A stretch of 64,000 nucleotides of DNA from Heligmosomoides polygyrus polygyrus (GCA_947396885.1 OX377204.1:20405706-20469705); one strand, 5' to 3'. Positions 33,895-45,496 are shown, counted from the first letter of the stretch. The notes: a model not told the origin generated them from the letters alone. Numbers and translations are program-made.

Positions 33895-34142
33895 ATGATA
33901 AAAGACGGTGTTAGTCATCGTCTTGCGGGAAGTACCACGTACTGAACTCCTACGGGGTGCCATGGGCGCAATTTGAATGTGCATTTGGCCCATTCAATCA
34001 ATTGCGATGGCCATCCGATGAGTAAGTCAGTGCTTCATCTTATCCATACAAGTCTGACACTATGTAGTCCAACAACCTCAGAGGGATGGAAGGATTGTTT
34101 GGCCTGGATGGGAACTACGTACCAAGAATTTCGGGATCGTGT
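33895..34142 (-). mobile_element. SINE family A copy, head replaced
   Basis: AAAAGACGGTGTTAGTCATC, CCATCCGATGAGTAAGTCAG and GGATCGTGTGCGGGC. The head is interrupted where TATAGTTGTGCCCG (34151) begins. Confidence 0.7.
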
Positions 34143-34147
34143 GCGGG

Positions 34148-34430
34148 CTATAGTTGTGCCCGAATGAACACTCGAGCATTCGAATTCGAATAATTCTATT
34201 CGAATTCGAATGTTCGAAAAATCGCGATTTTCGAATGTATTCGAATTCGATTGCTCGAAAAAAACGAGGATTTCGAATGTATTTGAATTCGAATACTCGA
34301 AAAAACGCGATTTTCGGACGTTATTCGAATTCCAATACCCGAAAAACGCGATTTTCGAATGTTATTCGAATTCGAATGCTCGAATATCGTCGCTATTCGA
34401 GTATATTCGGGTATTCGCTACGACTCTTTT
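34148..34430. repeat. TTCGAATTCGAA-rich tandem repeat led by a hAT-type end
   Basis: Starts TATAGTTGTGCCCGAATG, the same end as the small hAT-like element at 53234. It continues as about five imperfect units of 50 bp combining ATTCGAATTCGAATG and CTCGAAAAAACGCGATTTTC. A 100-codon frame across it is only repeat translation. No right end found. Confidence 0.65.
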
Positions 34431-34929
34431 TCAAGAAATATAAGGAAAAAAATTAGCAGTGAATCTAACAATACTTCTTTTAAAGTTGAAGGACATAGAG
34501 TTATTGAAACATGCTAGTTTTTATAGTGTACGAACTAAGAAAAAACGGACGCTTCTCACTCAGTGAAGACATTGAAATTGAAATCACCTACATATGTTTG
34601 GAAATTGTGATACAGCCGTTCGTTTCGAACTCGAATAGTGTCAGAATTGCAGTTGACACAAACTATGATATCCCATACGTTCTGGCAACCTCAAAGCTAA
34701 AAGCATTCGGTTTCGCGTTTCTATGACATACCGGGAAAATTCAGAGGAGTTCATAGTGATGAAATCCGACCCCTTTTTTCAAAAAGAGGAACGCGTGGAC
34801 GCGGAACGTATCTCATGTGACTTAACCCAATCTACAAAAGAGCAAGTGACCTATGGTGTCGAATTACGCAGTGACTAAAGAACCTGCACTTTCTAGTCGT
34901 AGAGATAAAAATAGGTGGGAGTATACAAT

Positions 34930-35060
34930 GTTCACGTCAAACTAATCACTTTCTAAACCAACTTTTTGCAATTTCAAATCAAAGTGGTCACTCTTTCAAG
35001 CAAGTCTGACTCTTTGAAATAAAGCTGGGCATCTTCCAAATCTAAACGCGAGTTTTTTTT
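34930..35060. repeat. Degenerate CAAACTGGNCACCTT-type short repeats
   Basis: CAAACTAATCACTTTCTAAA, CAAAGTGGTCACTCTTTCAA and AGCTGGGCATCTTCCAAATC follow each other at 25-45 bp spacing. Similar strings lie near 7110, 15410 and 21725. Confidence 0.4.
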
Positions 35061-35072
35061 TAGATTAAACTG

Positions 35073-35235
35073 GAAAGGATAAAAGGATAAAGGACGGCGT
35101 CCGCTCCCAAGCAAGTCTGGTACCAATTCAGCGACCCCTGAGGATGGAAGGATTGGTTGGCTCGGGCGGGAAATCCGAACCAAGAACCTCGTATCGGGTG
35201 CACACTAAAGCCGGCACCTTCTCCGACTGCGCTCA
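35073..35235 (-). mobile_element. SINE family A with large internal deletion
   Basis: Tail AAAGGATAAAAGGATAAAGG and GACGGCGTCC joins directly to CAAGCAAGTCTGGTACC, so about 120 bp of body are missing; the B-box region follows, then CTCCGACTGCGCTC. Confidence 0.8.
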
Positions 35236-35929
35236 TACTAAAAACTAGATACTCCTCAAAAAAGAATATGTTAAAATATTTCTTTTTTAAGGAACATTTA
35301 GAAGGACTTTCTATAAGAAGAAAACAAAAATTGTATTTCGACGGGGCCATCGAGTAAACACGCCGTTTAAAAGTTAAAAAAAAAATATTTTTAGGCGAAA
35401 TAATGTTTTAAACTTTGCTACAAAGTACAAAATGTTGCACCTTAGCGCATGAGAAGAAGAAGTCGCGCCATGCGCACATCTGACTTGACTTCGTCGCAAT
35501 CTCTTCGTCTAGTGCTAAAAATTGCTACTTTGTAGCACTTAAAGAAATGACAAACTACTATTTTTTCCTTAGAAAGAAAACTACTATAAAATTTTAAGCG
35601 CTGTGCTCCTTTTTTGTTATGTTTTATTTTATTGTATGCTTGATAAAAATCATCTTATGTTTGCATTTTTCATTTTATTTAAAATTTGAAATGTAGAGCA
35701 ACGGCAAGAGTGCTCATGGTAGGCGACAAATTTTTCTGCTCAAGTTTGCACTAAAGTACATAAAAAATGAATTTAAACATTTCAGAAGAAGCTATACTAA
35801 ATTTCCTTAAACAAAAAATTATTCTAACCTTTTTAGAGAGCCTCTAGTTTAATCTGAAAGGCGCTCGTTTTGATAAGGAAGTCTATCTTGATTTCAAAAG
35901 CGTCATTCTTAGGTCTAATCTGATTGAAA

Positions 35930-36168
35930 TGCGGTGTCCACAGGCCAGTTGGTTGCTGAGTACCGCTCCACTCCACAAAGTGCTAGGACAGAACTCGAGG
36001 AAGTGCGAACGACTGCTGCTAACAGATGTACGGCTTAGTTTTCATACGCTGGAAGACGCAAGCGGTGCAGAGCTGCTGCAGGGTTCAGAAGGATTGTCTG
36101 CGATCCCGGCCGATTCTCGTCTGCGGCACACGAACGACGATTCGTCATCGAGCACCTGCGTCGGTTGA
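35930..36168. other. Coding-like island, strand uncertain
   Basis: The plus frame is open for 79 codons (MRCPQASWLLSTAPL and on). The minus frame gives VLDDESSFVCRRRESAGIAD then NPSEPCSSSAPLASSS before a GTATGA donor, with a weak GACGCAG acceptor. Codon choice favours a real exon on one strand; no family recognised. Confidence 0.3.
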
Positions 36169-36504
36169 CAAAATCACCTATTTTTAGCGAACATGTGCTC
36201 TCTTACACTCGAGCGCCCGCAGAAACCTCCTATTTTTGACGTCAGATGTCGCCGAACTTGCAGCGTTCTCCTGATTAACGTCATCAAAGGCAAGGGTCTT
36301 GTCTTGAAGAAATTGTGGAAGGTCCCGAAATGCTTATGTAGGACGGTGATGTCAGTATGATGGCGACGGTGACTTTGAAACTGCGAGGGGTCAACTGTTA
36401 GTGAACATGTACCTCCTGACCGTCCCTCGACTCACTCGCTTATCACTGCGACTTATACAGACAACATGCCTAGAATTTTTATTCTCCGGTATGGCATTTA
36501 GGCG
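36169..36504. other. No gene recognised
   Basis: Nothing supported. Confidence 0.35.
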
Positions 36505-36785
36505 TATGGTGACACAGTTGAAAGAGGTGCCAAGTATCGTATGCAATCCCATTCAAGGATCTTGATTCGGATTTCTTGCACAGCCCATCCATGTCTGACA
36601 ACACTTCCCGGTCAGAAAATTAGTGCCAGACTTGTCTTGGAAGAGCAGAGTATTGACTTGTCTATCACATGGCCATTGTAGACCAAATACGCCCTCTAAC
36701 TGCTTCCACGATAGCTTGTAGAAGTAGAATGTGCGGCGCATCCCGCAAGGAGATTGGCTAACGCTGTCCTTCTCCTTTATCATTA
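36505..36785 (+). mobile_element. SINE family A, old copy
   Basis: TCTTGATTCGGATTTCTTGC, GTGCCAGACTTGTCTTGG, GCTTGTAGAAGTAGAATGTG and a CTCCTTTATC tail. Confidence 0.65.
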
Positions 36786-37019
36786 ATCAAGTCTAAACTG
36801 ATCACCAATTAAGCGACTATCTAGTAATTATGAGTTGCCTGCATGTCGTCCGCTCATCATCGACTTGCGCTAATGGTCGACGTTAGCGCTTCTTCATTAT
36901 CTACCCTTGCTGCGTGCCAGAGTTGCTCATTAGGTCCCACCGCTCGAAAAACAACAGCCGTCAAACATGTTTTTAAAACATTTTATGAAAGGCTATCTAA
37001 ATAGCACAACGATGAGGCA

Positions 37020-37800
37020 TTAGGTTGATAGGGGTTTCACTTTTTCTTCTTTATTAAGCATACGAATGCAAATAATTCAACAATATAATGACCATTGCTA
37101 GTCACCATAATGGTTTGCCTACTGGGAAGGTCAGCGATCCCCTTTTTCCAGAGCAAGTAGACCGGGAGTCGAAAAATTCGGGGACCATTCGACTTAAGTC
37201 TTCAAACTCTGTGAAACTTTCCTTAGCCGTGAATGCCTTTAGGGAGCGGAACGACTAGCAATCTGAGGTTCAAAACTAACTCTCACCAACCCTCGAACCC
37301 TACTCTCATCTCCGTTAACCAGGTCTTCCTGAAACTCCTTGCGAGGCGAGCGGAGAAGGAGATGGCAGATAAACATGCGGTTGAACCGCATGCTATAGGT
37401 CAGGGCATGCGGAATCTATCGAGTCAGCACTTTTTAGAAGCCGATAGCTTGAAGGCGACTGACGACTGTCGATTGAGTAGTTCCAGGTCTCGTCACAAGA
37501 CTTCGGGTGTGACCTTCGGATACTCCTTGAGTGTCGAGAACGGTGCAGTATACCACTGCTCGAGGGCGTCCCGACCGAGTTTGTCGTTGTTCGTGTCTCC
37601 TTTAGGGAACCTTACGAAACAGTGGTTGACGGTGTCAATGGTAGTGGTGTCCTTCGCCAATGCGCTGTTGATGTTGCAGACTGCTGCCGTCACTGCAGTG
37701 CTGTGGCGCCACTCGCAGAAGTTGACTGCTTGAAGATGCTTTTGCGAAACTGGCATCGCACCAAAACCCAAGGAAGATCATACGCGCCTTACACGTTTTG
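37020..37800 (-). pseudogene. Mariner remnant with internal deletion
   Basis: TTAGGTTGATAGGGGTTTCA at 37020 is one terminal repeat. Minus frames give FCEWRHSTAVTAAVCNINSA and FVRFPKGDTNNDKLGRDA (N-terminal HTH, about 37720-37590), LVTRPGTTQSTVVSRLQAIG, EFQEDLVNGDES (first Asp region) and then C-terminal KESFTEFEDLSRMVPEF near 37200. The middle with the second and third Asp is missing. Frameshifted. Confidence 0.75.
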
Positions 37801-37837
37801 TCGAGAAGCTTCGGGAATGGTATTAGCTCACATGGTA

Positions 37838-39984
37838 TTAGCCTGGCGCAAAATTAATCTCCGTTTTGAGGTATAAATGAATAAGTTTTTTGCTCTAAAT
37901 CATTCCGTATCAGGGAAAGCCACACATATTGTTCGGTAAGTTTTTTCTTGCTTTTTGAAACAACATATGTGGATGTCGCTCTAATTTTTCCAGCCAATAT
38001 TTTCCACTTCTCGTAACATCATGAACCGACGCAACTACCGAATCATCATGCTTTACGAATTTAAATTGGGACATTCTGCGGTAGAGGCATCCCGTAACCT
38101 TAGAAGACCTCTTGGGACGGACTGTCCTTGCGAACGAATGGTGAGGCGCTGCTTCGAAAAATTCGCTTCTAGTGATTTTGATCTCGAACAAAAACCGATT
38201 CGCGGGCGCGGCTCGCCTCTTGACGATGAAATTTTGAGGAGAGCCGTTGAAGCAAATCCGGAATCGAGTACACGTGCGTTAGCAGAGGACCTTGGCATAC
38301 ATCATACCAGGCTGTCCAATAATTCTTGTCCGAAAATTTCACCATTTTTAATTTTTTTTTCAACTTTCTTGAAAAGCAAGTCTGTTCAACAATATAATCA
38401 CCACAGTTATCCACAACAGTGGCCCATCGATTGGGCAGGTCGCCGATGCCCTTCGCCCAGAACTCCGGGGGCTGCGACTCGAAGAAGTCCGCGCTGTCGG
38501 ATTTGAGGTTGTCGTAGTTGGTGAATTTTCCTCCGGCCAAATGGTGCTTCAGCGGGCGGAACAAGTGGTAGTCGGAGGGGGCGAGGTCCGGGGAATACGG
38601 CGGATGGGCAACCGTCTCCCAGCCGAGCGTCGCCAACTTCTGCTGGGTCTCCTTCGCCACGTGGGGGCGCGCGTAGTCGTGCAGCAGGTGGACCGAGGCC
38701 CGTCGGGGACGCTTTTCTCGGATGGCGGCGGCTAGTTTCTCGAGCTGATCGGTGTAGATGGAGGCGGTGACCGTCCTGCCTTGCGGGAGCAGCTCGAAAT
38801 ACAGCATGCCCTTGGCGTCCCACCAGAAGGCCTCCCGCTGTGCCCCCTGTCCTCGAGGCTCGTGTCGCCGCTCTCGAAACGATTGAGCCAGCGCCTGACT
38901 GTGCGTTGGGACACTGCATCCTCCTTGCACGCTCTGCAGATGTTGGCGACCGCGGTGCCCGTGTCGTTGCCCAGCAGCCACTCGTAGTACACGGACGTAC
39001 GAATTCGACCTTGGTCCATTTTAGCTTGTACTGGTAGCTAGACGCGGCGACTGCGCCTTATATACCCCTAGCGTGGAACTCTGGAGAACCTTCTAGAAGG
39101 TTTTTACACTTGCCTGATATTATAACACTTCTAAGGAAAATTATAGAATTTTGAAAATTTTCGGACAGAAATTATTGGACAGCCTGGTAGTACGGTAGCA
39201 AGATATTTGACGAGAGTCGGGCAAGGTGAAGAAGATGTCGAAGTGTCTGCCACATGAGCGGACCAATGGACAGCATCTGGCACGTTTCGACTCCTGCTCG
39301 AACCTGCTGATTTGCTTCAAAAGTAAGCCTCTTGCAAGCCGTGTTATAAATGTGAATGAAAACGGGTTCTTTACGATAACAGGAAGCGGGGATTTGCCTG
39401 GGTAGATGAGGATGCTCCTCCAACATCTTTTCCTAAACCCGACCCTCACCCTAAAAAAGCTATGCTCACTTTGTAGTGGTGTTATAAAAATGCAATCCAT
39501 TACAGCTTTTCAGCAACCTGATCAGACAGTCTAGCAGAGTCTTTCTGCTGTGATTTAGACCAAATGTATGAAAAGTTGCCGAAATTGTGGCCGGCTGTGA
39601 TGAACAGAGGAGGGTCGCTTCTGCTGCACGGCAACACAAGGGCACACACCTCACAAATCACTCTGCAAAAATTCACTCATTTAGATACCAAAGTTCTTCA
39701 GCTCATCCCTATTCTCCCGAAATTTCCTCCACTTTTCCGAGCTTGATTCTCATTTGCCTCAGAAACAATTCACTGATTTGGCCGTTGTTGTATGTGCCCT
39801 CCTTGATTTCTTTGATTCCTCAATTTCGGATAAAGGATTAGGTGCATGGCCAGTTCGTTGGCAGAAACGTATAGATTCTGGAGGTTTCTACTTTGATTAG
39901 CAAAGTTGTATTCATGTTGAGTTATAGCAGTTCTGAAGTTGAAGTGAGCGACCTGTTTCGGTGATTAATTTTGCGACAGCCTAA
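37838..39984 (+). mobile_element. Decayed mariner interrupted by another mariner
   Basis: Ends TTAGCCTGGCGCAAAATTAA at 37838 and its imperfect inverse ending GACAGCCTAA at 39984; TA precedes the left end. The plus strand reads MNRRNYRIIMLYEFKLGHSA, VRRCFEKFASSDFDLEQKP and LAEDLGIHHT before the insertion at 38307. After 39187 it continues with RFDSCSNLLICFKSKPLASR, VINVNENGF (first Asp now Asn) and finally PVRWQKRIDSGGFYFD. Without the 881-bp insertion the element is about 1.26 kb, normal for mariner. Stops and frameshifts throughout. Confidence 0.85.
38307..39187 (-). mobile_element. Younger mariner deletion derivative nested in the mariner at 37838
   Basis: CCAGGCTGTCCAATAATTCT and its inverse are near-perfect ends of about 35 bp, flanked by TA (38305-38306, 39188-39189). 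The minus strand codes an N-terminal domain (MDQGRIRTSVYYEWLLGNDT to GDTSLEDRGHSGRP). In a second frame it then jumps to WWDAKGMLYFELLPQGRT, LLHDYARPHVAKETQQKL (Asp 38676-38678) and PPYSPDLAPSDYHLF (Asp 38571-38573), 35 residues apart as in DD34D. The first Asp region is deleted. High GC and clean frames mark it as much younger than its host element. Confidence 0.9.
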
Positions 39985-41422
39985 TGGATCATGGATGTCC
40001 ATCCAAAGTCGGAAGTTCTGATCTTTTGAATAAAGTCTTATCAAGATTTTCCGATCAACTATTACATAGTTACAAAGACGTACCTTTGGATCAGAAGTGG
40101 TTCATTCTTCTGATATGAGCTTTTCAGAAGACTAAAAGCAATCATAAGACATTAAAGGAGTTATACGGCACGATTCGACTGCGAGTGACAACCCTCCTCC
40201 GAGTTACCATAATTCTTCGCAGACCCTTATGATGGAACACTACCTGCACTTGTTGGGTGTGCTCCCCAGTTTTCGAGTTAAGAAATCGCATGTTAACAGG
40301 CAGAAGAAAGGGCAGGTTATAGCAGACTGAATGAGAGCTAGGGCACCAAAATGGAGCACGTCCGAGGCGCGATGTCGCCTACTCATCTCGACGTTCCGCC
40401 CTCGTCAATCTGTCTCCTCCCCCTTGGGGATTAGGATGTTCAAAAAATCGCCTTCAACAGTGACACTCTTGGATTCTCTGACACTCTAGTTCAAAAGAGC
40501 TAGATAAGTTATGCAGATTTAGGTTGGTCTCAGAGCCGCGTCGAATGGGGGTGAGCATTGGATCTTAGTCTGTAATTTTGATGAATTTTTTGCGAAAAAA
40601 AAATGCAGTTAATCCGTTATATCAACATGCGTTGTACAGTAGCCAGTTTGGCAGCACTATTCAAGAAAAAGGCCAAATCCTCTTCTTTATTAGCATAAGC
40701 CTATTTCTGTATCAAATTCATAAACGCTGTCACAAATAAAAAAGAATTAAATTTTCAGCCTGTTTTCACGGAACAAAGACGGCAAAGTTGAAGTTAGTGG
40801 CCGCAATTTTGATAGCTTCTTCAAATGTGCACCCTATCTTGTTGGCACTGTGCTCTTTCGCATCTATGGTAGTACATAGGTGGAAGATGTCTATTAAATC
40901 CAGTGACTTCCCATAGTGTGGTTTAGTGTTTTGTCTTTATATAATAGGCTACTTTGAAGAGGTGTCTCCAAACTAGGAAAGATTCGACTTTTACTACCAC
41001 AGAAAGGCCTCAGGCTATTTCTAAAAGGCGATAATGAGCACCACAGCGAGAACTTCATCCTTCAAATAAGTCGTAGAAACTGCGTTTCATTATTGCGAAG
41101 TTTTTGAACATACCGAGTTAGGCTCCCTGAAAGTTTGCCATGGAATCGGTTAGCAGCACAGCTCATTGTCAATGGGCTCCTGACGTCGAACGCGAAAAAT
41201 AGCAAAAACACCTTTAACACAATTTTACAATTTCCACAGAAGTAATAGAAGCAAAGGTACTGTTTCACAGGAGCGGAGTCAGGTATGTGTAGTGTTTTTG
41301 CAATTTTTCAGCGCGCTCGATTCTTCAATGATATTGCCTTGTGCGACTTTGCTATTCCATAGTGAAATTTTAGAGCTCCCAACTCAATAGGTTGGAGGAC
41401 TTCGCAGAAATGGAACCTACTA
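39985..41422. other. No gene recognised
   Basis: 1.4 kb without supported coding, repeat ends or RNA genes. AAATTTTCAG at 40749-40758 is a good acceptor sequence but no exon partner was found. Confidence 0.35.
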
Positions 41423-41584
41423 CAGTACCGCGCATGTCTTTTGGTCAATTCCCGAAAAAGCCGCTTTGGGGCGTTCCAAAGCGGCTTTTTTATATAACTT
41501 TCTTTAAAATCAAGCACTTGTGAAAAGAAACATATATTTGAGCTCAGCAGGCCAAGCTCTATCTTTTGACATATAAATCAATAG

Positions 41585-42105
41585 GGTTGAACAATGCATA
41601 TAGGCCGGACATAATCAATCGAGTGGACGCGAGAGCCTGTAGAGTGACAGTTTGGGGAATTTTATTGAAATTCCCAGCCGCCCTACTCAGAAATTGCCTT
41701 AAGACTGTCCAGCTTGCCTTTGGAGTGCGCCATGAACAATGCATATAGAATCGAACCTATCAATCGAGTGAGCGCGCCCCCTCGCAGAGTGAGGTCCAGT
41801 AAGCGCGAGAGCCTGTAGAGTGACCGTTTGGGAAGTTTTATCGAAATTCCCAGCCGTCCTACTTAGCAAATGTTTTAACCTGTCCAGCTTGCCTTTGGAG
41901 TGCGCCGTGAACAATGCATATAGAATCACACCTATCAAGTGGGCGCGAGAGCCTGTAGAGTGACCGTTTCGGGAGTTTTATCGGAAATTCCCAGCCGCCC
42001 TACCCAGAAATTGCTTTAGGACTGTAAACCTTGCCTTTGGAATGCGCCGTAAACAATGCATACAGAATCGAACCTATCAATCGAGTAGGCGCGACCACTC
42101 GCAAA
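41585..42105. repeat. Tandem 145-175-bp units in the left arm
   Basis: AACAATGCATATAG recurs at about 41591, 41735, 41909 and 42054 (last as AACAATGCATACAG), each followed by a CTATCAATCGAGT-type word and GCGCGAGAGCCTGTAGAGTG. The mirror set is at about 44985-45325. Confidence 0.8.
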
Positions 42106-42106
42106 T

Positions 42107-43440
42107 TGCACGCGTGAGTGTGTTCAATGCGCAATAACTCTGTCGAGATCGAATCGTTCCGGCTGCGGCTTGTGGATTTCGTAGGCAGTAGAAATCTTTA
42201 ATAGTACGCGAAAGTGCAGCGTTATAGCTTTTAAAGAAGCGAAATTTTAGCGGCGCGAAAATGCAGGTTAGCCGTGTAGGACACGATTTTTTCCGACTTC
42301 AGTCGACCCCTGCAGGAAGACGCGGCGTGCTAACGGCATGCAAACGCGTATGCTAGCAGAACACTGTAGGCACTTTACGATGACACGCTCGCCACTCCTC
42401 AGCTGCCTGAACTGCCTTGCCCTCATCTGCCAGTTTAGAGCGGCGTAAGAAAGCGGTTAGAGTTTCTTGCGCTCTTACTCACCCAGATTTGAGCTTTCGA
42501 ATCTCACAATAGTACCGTTATCTTCAGCTCGAAGAGCTCTATCGAACGGTAGTACTCTCGACCAATTTCGGAAAAATGGATTTTTCGACGATTTCCCATC
42601 GAGGACGTGGGCGCCAGAGCCGAGCCTGCGCGGACGATGACGTCATAGAAAATAGATATCTTACTATTGGGCCATGCTAGGTACCATTCGGTCCAGCTTT
42701 TCATGCTGAATTGAATGGTGTTATTGGGAGTAGGAAAAACTGTAATCTGGGCGAGAAAGAGCGAGGAGAGCATGGACCGTTGTTATATTGCATTGCACGC
42801 GTGGCCGTGTTCTGAGCGCGATAACTCTGTCATGTGTGAACCTGTCCGGTTGCAGCTTGTAGGTTTTGTAGGCAGTAAAATGTTCTAATAGTGCGCTTAA
42901 ACAGAGCGAAGTGGCTTAGGATTGGACTAAGTTACGGCGCCGCGAAAATGCAGGTGAGCCTTGTGTGACACAATTTCTTCCAATTTCAGTCGACCACTAC
43001 GGGAAGATCCAGCGAGCAAACGGCCTACAAATGCATGGGCGAGCAGAACACTTGAGGTACTTTACGACGACATGCTCACAACTCCTCAGCTGCCTAAACC
43101 GCCTTAGCCCCAGCTGCCATTTCAGGGCGGTGAACTTACCGTTGAACTCTCCTGCGCTCTTACTCGCCCATATTTGAGTTTCCGACACTCGCAACAACAC
43201 CGTTAGCTTCAGCACGGAAAGCTCTATCGAATGGTGCCATTCTCGTCTAATTCTGGAAAAAAGCGATTTTTTGACAATTTCTCATCGAGGACGTGGACCG
43301 AGCCTGCGCGGACGATGACGTCATGGAAAATCGATATTTTCGAAATTGGCCAAATTTTCTCGTTCAAAATCATCCAGTGGTTATTTTGTGCGCTGATTAC
43401 GAATTCGACGTCCGTTTTTTGAAAAATTCGCCGATTTCGG
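42107..43440. repeat. Two diverged 0.67-kb units in the left arm
   Basis: Units at 42107-42785 and 42790-43440 share, in order, GATAACTCTGTC-like, GTAGGCAGTA, GCGCGAAAATGCAGGT, TCGACC, CTCCTCAGCTGCCT, GCGCTCTTACTC, CTCTATCGAA and GCCTGCGCGGACGATGACGT. The right arm mirrors both. Confidence 0.75.
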
Positions 43441-45496
43441 TAAGTTTTGGATTTTCTTCTGGATAACTGAGGGTGGTCGTGTCAGGAACATCGATCACCC
43501 TCAGTCATCAGTATAGGTGTCTTCTGCTATAATCAGCCAAATGGACTTCTTCATCGTGTTAGACATTCCGAATAACCCCTGCCCTTAGATGAAGTTTGAG
43601 CAAAATTGGTGACCCTGACACGACCACCCTCAGTTATCCAGAAGAAAATCCAAAACTTACCGAAATCGGCGAATTTTCAAAAACGGACGTCGGTTTCGTA
43701 ATCAGCGCACAAAATTACCACTAGATGATTTTGAACGAGAAAATCTGGCGAATTTCGAAAATATCGATTTTCGATGACTCATCGTCCGCGCAGGCTCGGC
43801 CCACGTCCTCGACGGGAAATTGTCAAAAAATCGCTTTCTCCAGAATTGGTCGAGAGTGACACCATTCGATAGAGCTTTTCGTGCTGAAGCTAACGGTGTT
43901 ATTGCGAGTGTCGAAAACTCAAATATGGGCGAGTAAGGGCGCAGGAAACTTCAACGCTAAGTCCACCGCCCTAAAATGGCTAAGGCAGTTCAGGCAGCTG
44001 AGGAGTTGTGAGCATGTCGTCGTAAAGTACCTTAAGCGTTCTACTCGCCCATGCATTTGTAGGCCGTTTGCTCGCTGGATCTTCCCGTAGTGGTCGACTG
44101 AAATTGGAAGAAATTGAGTCACACAAGGCTCACCTGCATTTTCGCAGCGCCGTAACTTAGTCCAATCCTAAGCCACTTCGCTCTGTTTCAGCGCACTATT
44201 AGAACATTTTACTGCCTACAAAACCTACAAGCTGCAACCGGACAGGTTCACACATGGCAGAGTTATCGCGCTCAGAACACGGCCGCGCGTGCAATGCAAT
44301 ACAACAACGGTCCATGTTCTCCTCGCTCTTACTCGCCCAGATTACAGTTTTCCCTACCCCCCAATAACACCATTCAATTCAGCATGAAAAGCTGGACCGA
44401 ATGGTATCTAGCATGGCCCAATTCTAAGACATCGATTTTCTATGACGTCATCGTCCGCGCAGGCTCGGCTCTGGCGCCCACGTCCTCAATGGGAAATCGT
44501 CGAAAAATCCATTTTTCCGAAATTGGTCGAGAGTACTACCGTTCGATAGAGCTCTTCGAGCTGAAGATAACGGTACCATTGTGAGATTCGAAAGCTCAAA
44601 TCTGGGTGAGTAAGAGCGCAAGAAACTCTAACCACTTTCTTACGCCGCTCTAAACTGGCAGATGAGGGCAAGGCAGTTCAGGCAGCTGAGGAGTGGCGAG
44701 CATGTCATCGTAAAGTGCCTTCAGTGTTCTGCTAGCATACGCGTTTACATGCCGTTAGCACGCCGCGTCTTCCTGCAGGGGTCGACTGAAGTCGGAAAAA
44801 ATCGTGTCCCACACGGCTAACCTGCATTTTCGCGCCGCTAAAATTTCGCTTCTTTAAAAGCTATAACGCTGCACTTTCGCGTACTACTAAAGATTTCTAC
44901 TGACTACGAAATCCACAAGCCGCAGCCGGAACGATTCGATCTCGACAGAGTTATTGCGCATTGAACACACTCGCGCGTGCAATTTGCGAGTGGTCGCGCC
45001 TACTCGATTGATAGGTTCGATTCTGTATGCATTGTTTACGGCGCATTCCTAAGGCAAGCTTTACAGTTCTAAGGCAAGTTCTGAGTAGGGCGGCTGGAAA
45101 TTTCCGATAAAACTCCCGAAACGGTCACTCTACAGGCTCTCGCGCCCACTCGATTGATAGGTTCGATTCTATATGCATTGTTCACGGCGCACTCTAAAGG
45201 CAAGCTGGGCAGGCTAGGAGCATTTCCTAGGTAGAGCGGCTGGAAATTTCTATAAAACTCCCCAAACGGTCACTCTACAGGCTCTCGCGCCCACTCGATT
45301 GATTATGTCCGGCCTATATGCATTGCTCAACTCTATTGGTTTATATGACAGAAGATAGAGCTCGGTCTGCTGAGCTCAAATATATGTTTCTTTTCACAAG
45401 CGCTTGATTTTAAAGAAAGTTATATAAAAAAGCCGCTTTGGAACGCTCCAAAGCGGCTTTTTCGGGAATTGACCAAAAGACATGCGCGGTACTGTA

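Larger units (their letters stand above)
34553..41422 (+). repeat. Long duplication, copy 1 (6.87 kb)
   Basis: Matches 45949-52818 at a constant offset of 11396 with no difference found in the stretches compared, and all open frames are identical. Contains a SINE fragment, another SINE and three mariners. The match also runs on through the first 68 bp of the palindromic element. Confidence 0.9.
41423..45494. mobile_element. Giant palindromic fold-back element, 4.07 kb
   Basis: Starts CAGTACCGCGCATGTCTTTT and ends with its exact inverse, flanked by TA (41421-41422, 45495-45496), as for Tc1/mariner-type target use. Left arm 41423-43486 and right arm 43614-45494 are inverted copies with many substitutions and small length differences; the central loop is about 127 bp. 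Each arm is layered: a subterminal hairpin (GCCGCTTTGG with CCAAAGCGGC), three or four tandem 145-175-bp units, then two diverged 0.67-kb units. No transposase frame. Arm divergence rules out a simple sequencing artefact. Confidence 0.9.

Noticed and set aside
34154..34456. 100-codon frame rich in Ser, Asn and Arg
   Set aside because: It is a translation of the TTCGAA tandem array with no other sign of coding.
38169..38919. 270- and 170-codon frames as a host gene
   Set aside because: The C-terminal part of the 270-codon frame is plain mariner transposase inside terminal repeats; the 170-codon frame is an out-of-frame shadow of the same GC-rich DNA.
41585..42105. CRISPR-like array in the palindrome
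   Set aside because: Units of 145-175 bp are imperfect tandem repeats without short repeats separated by unique spacers, and the sequence is eukaryotic.
41423..45494. Assembly or amplification artefact as the sole cause of the giant palindrome
   Set aside because: The arms carry many substitutions and length differences and have TA flanks, which a chimeric fold-back read would not show.
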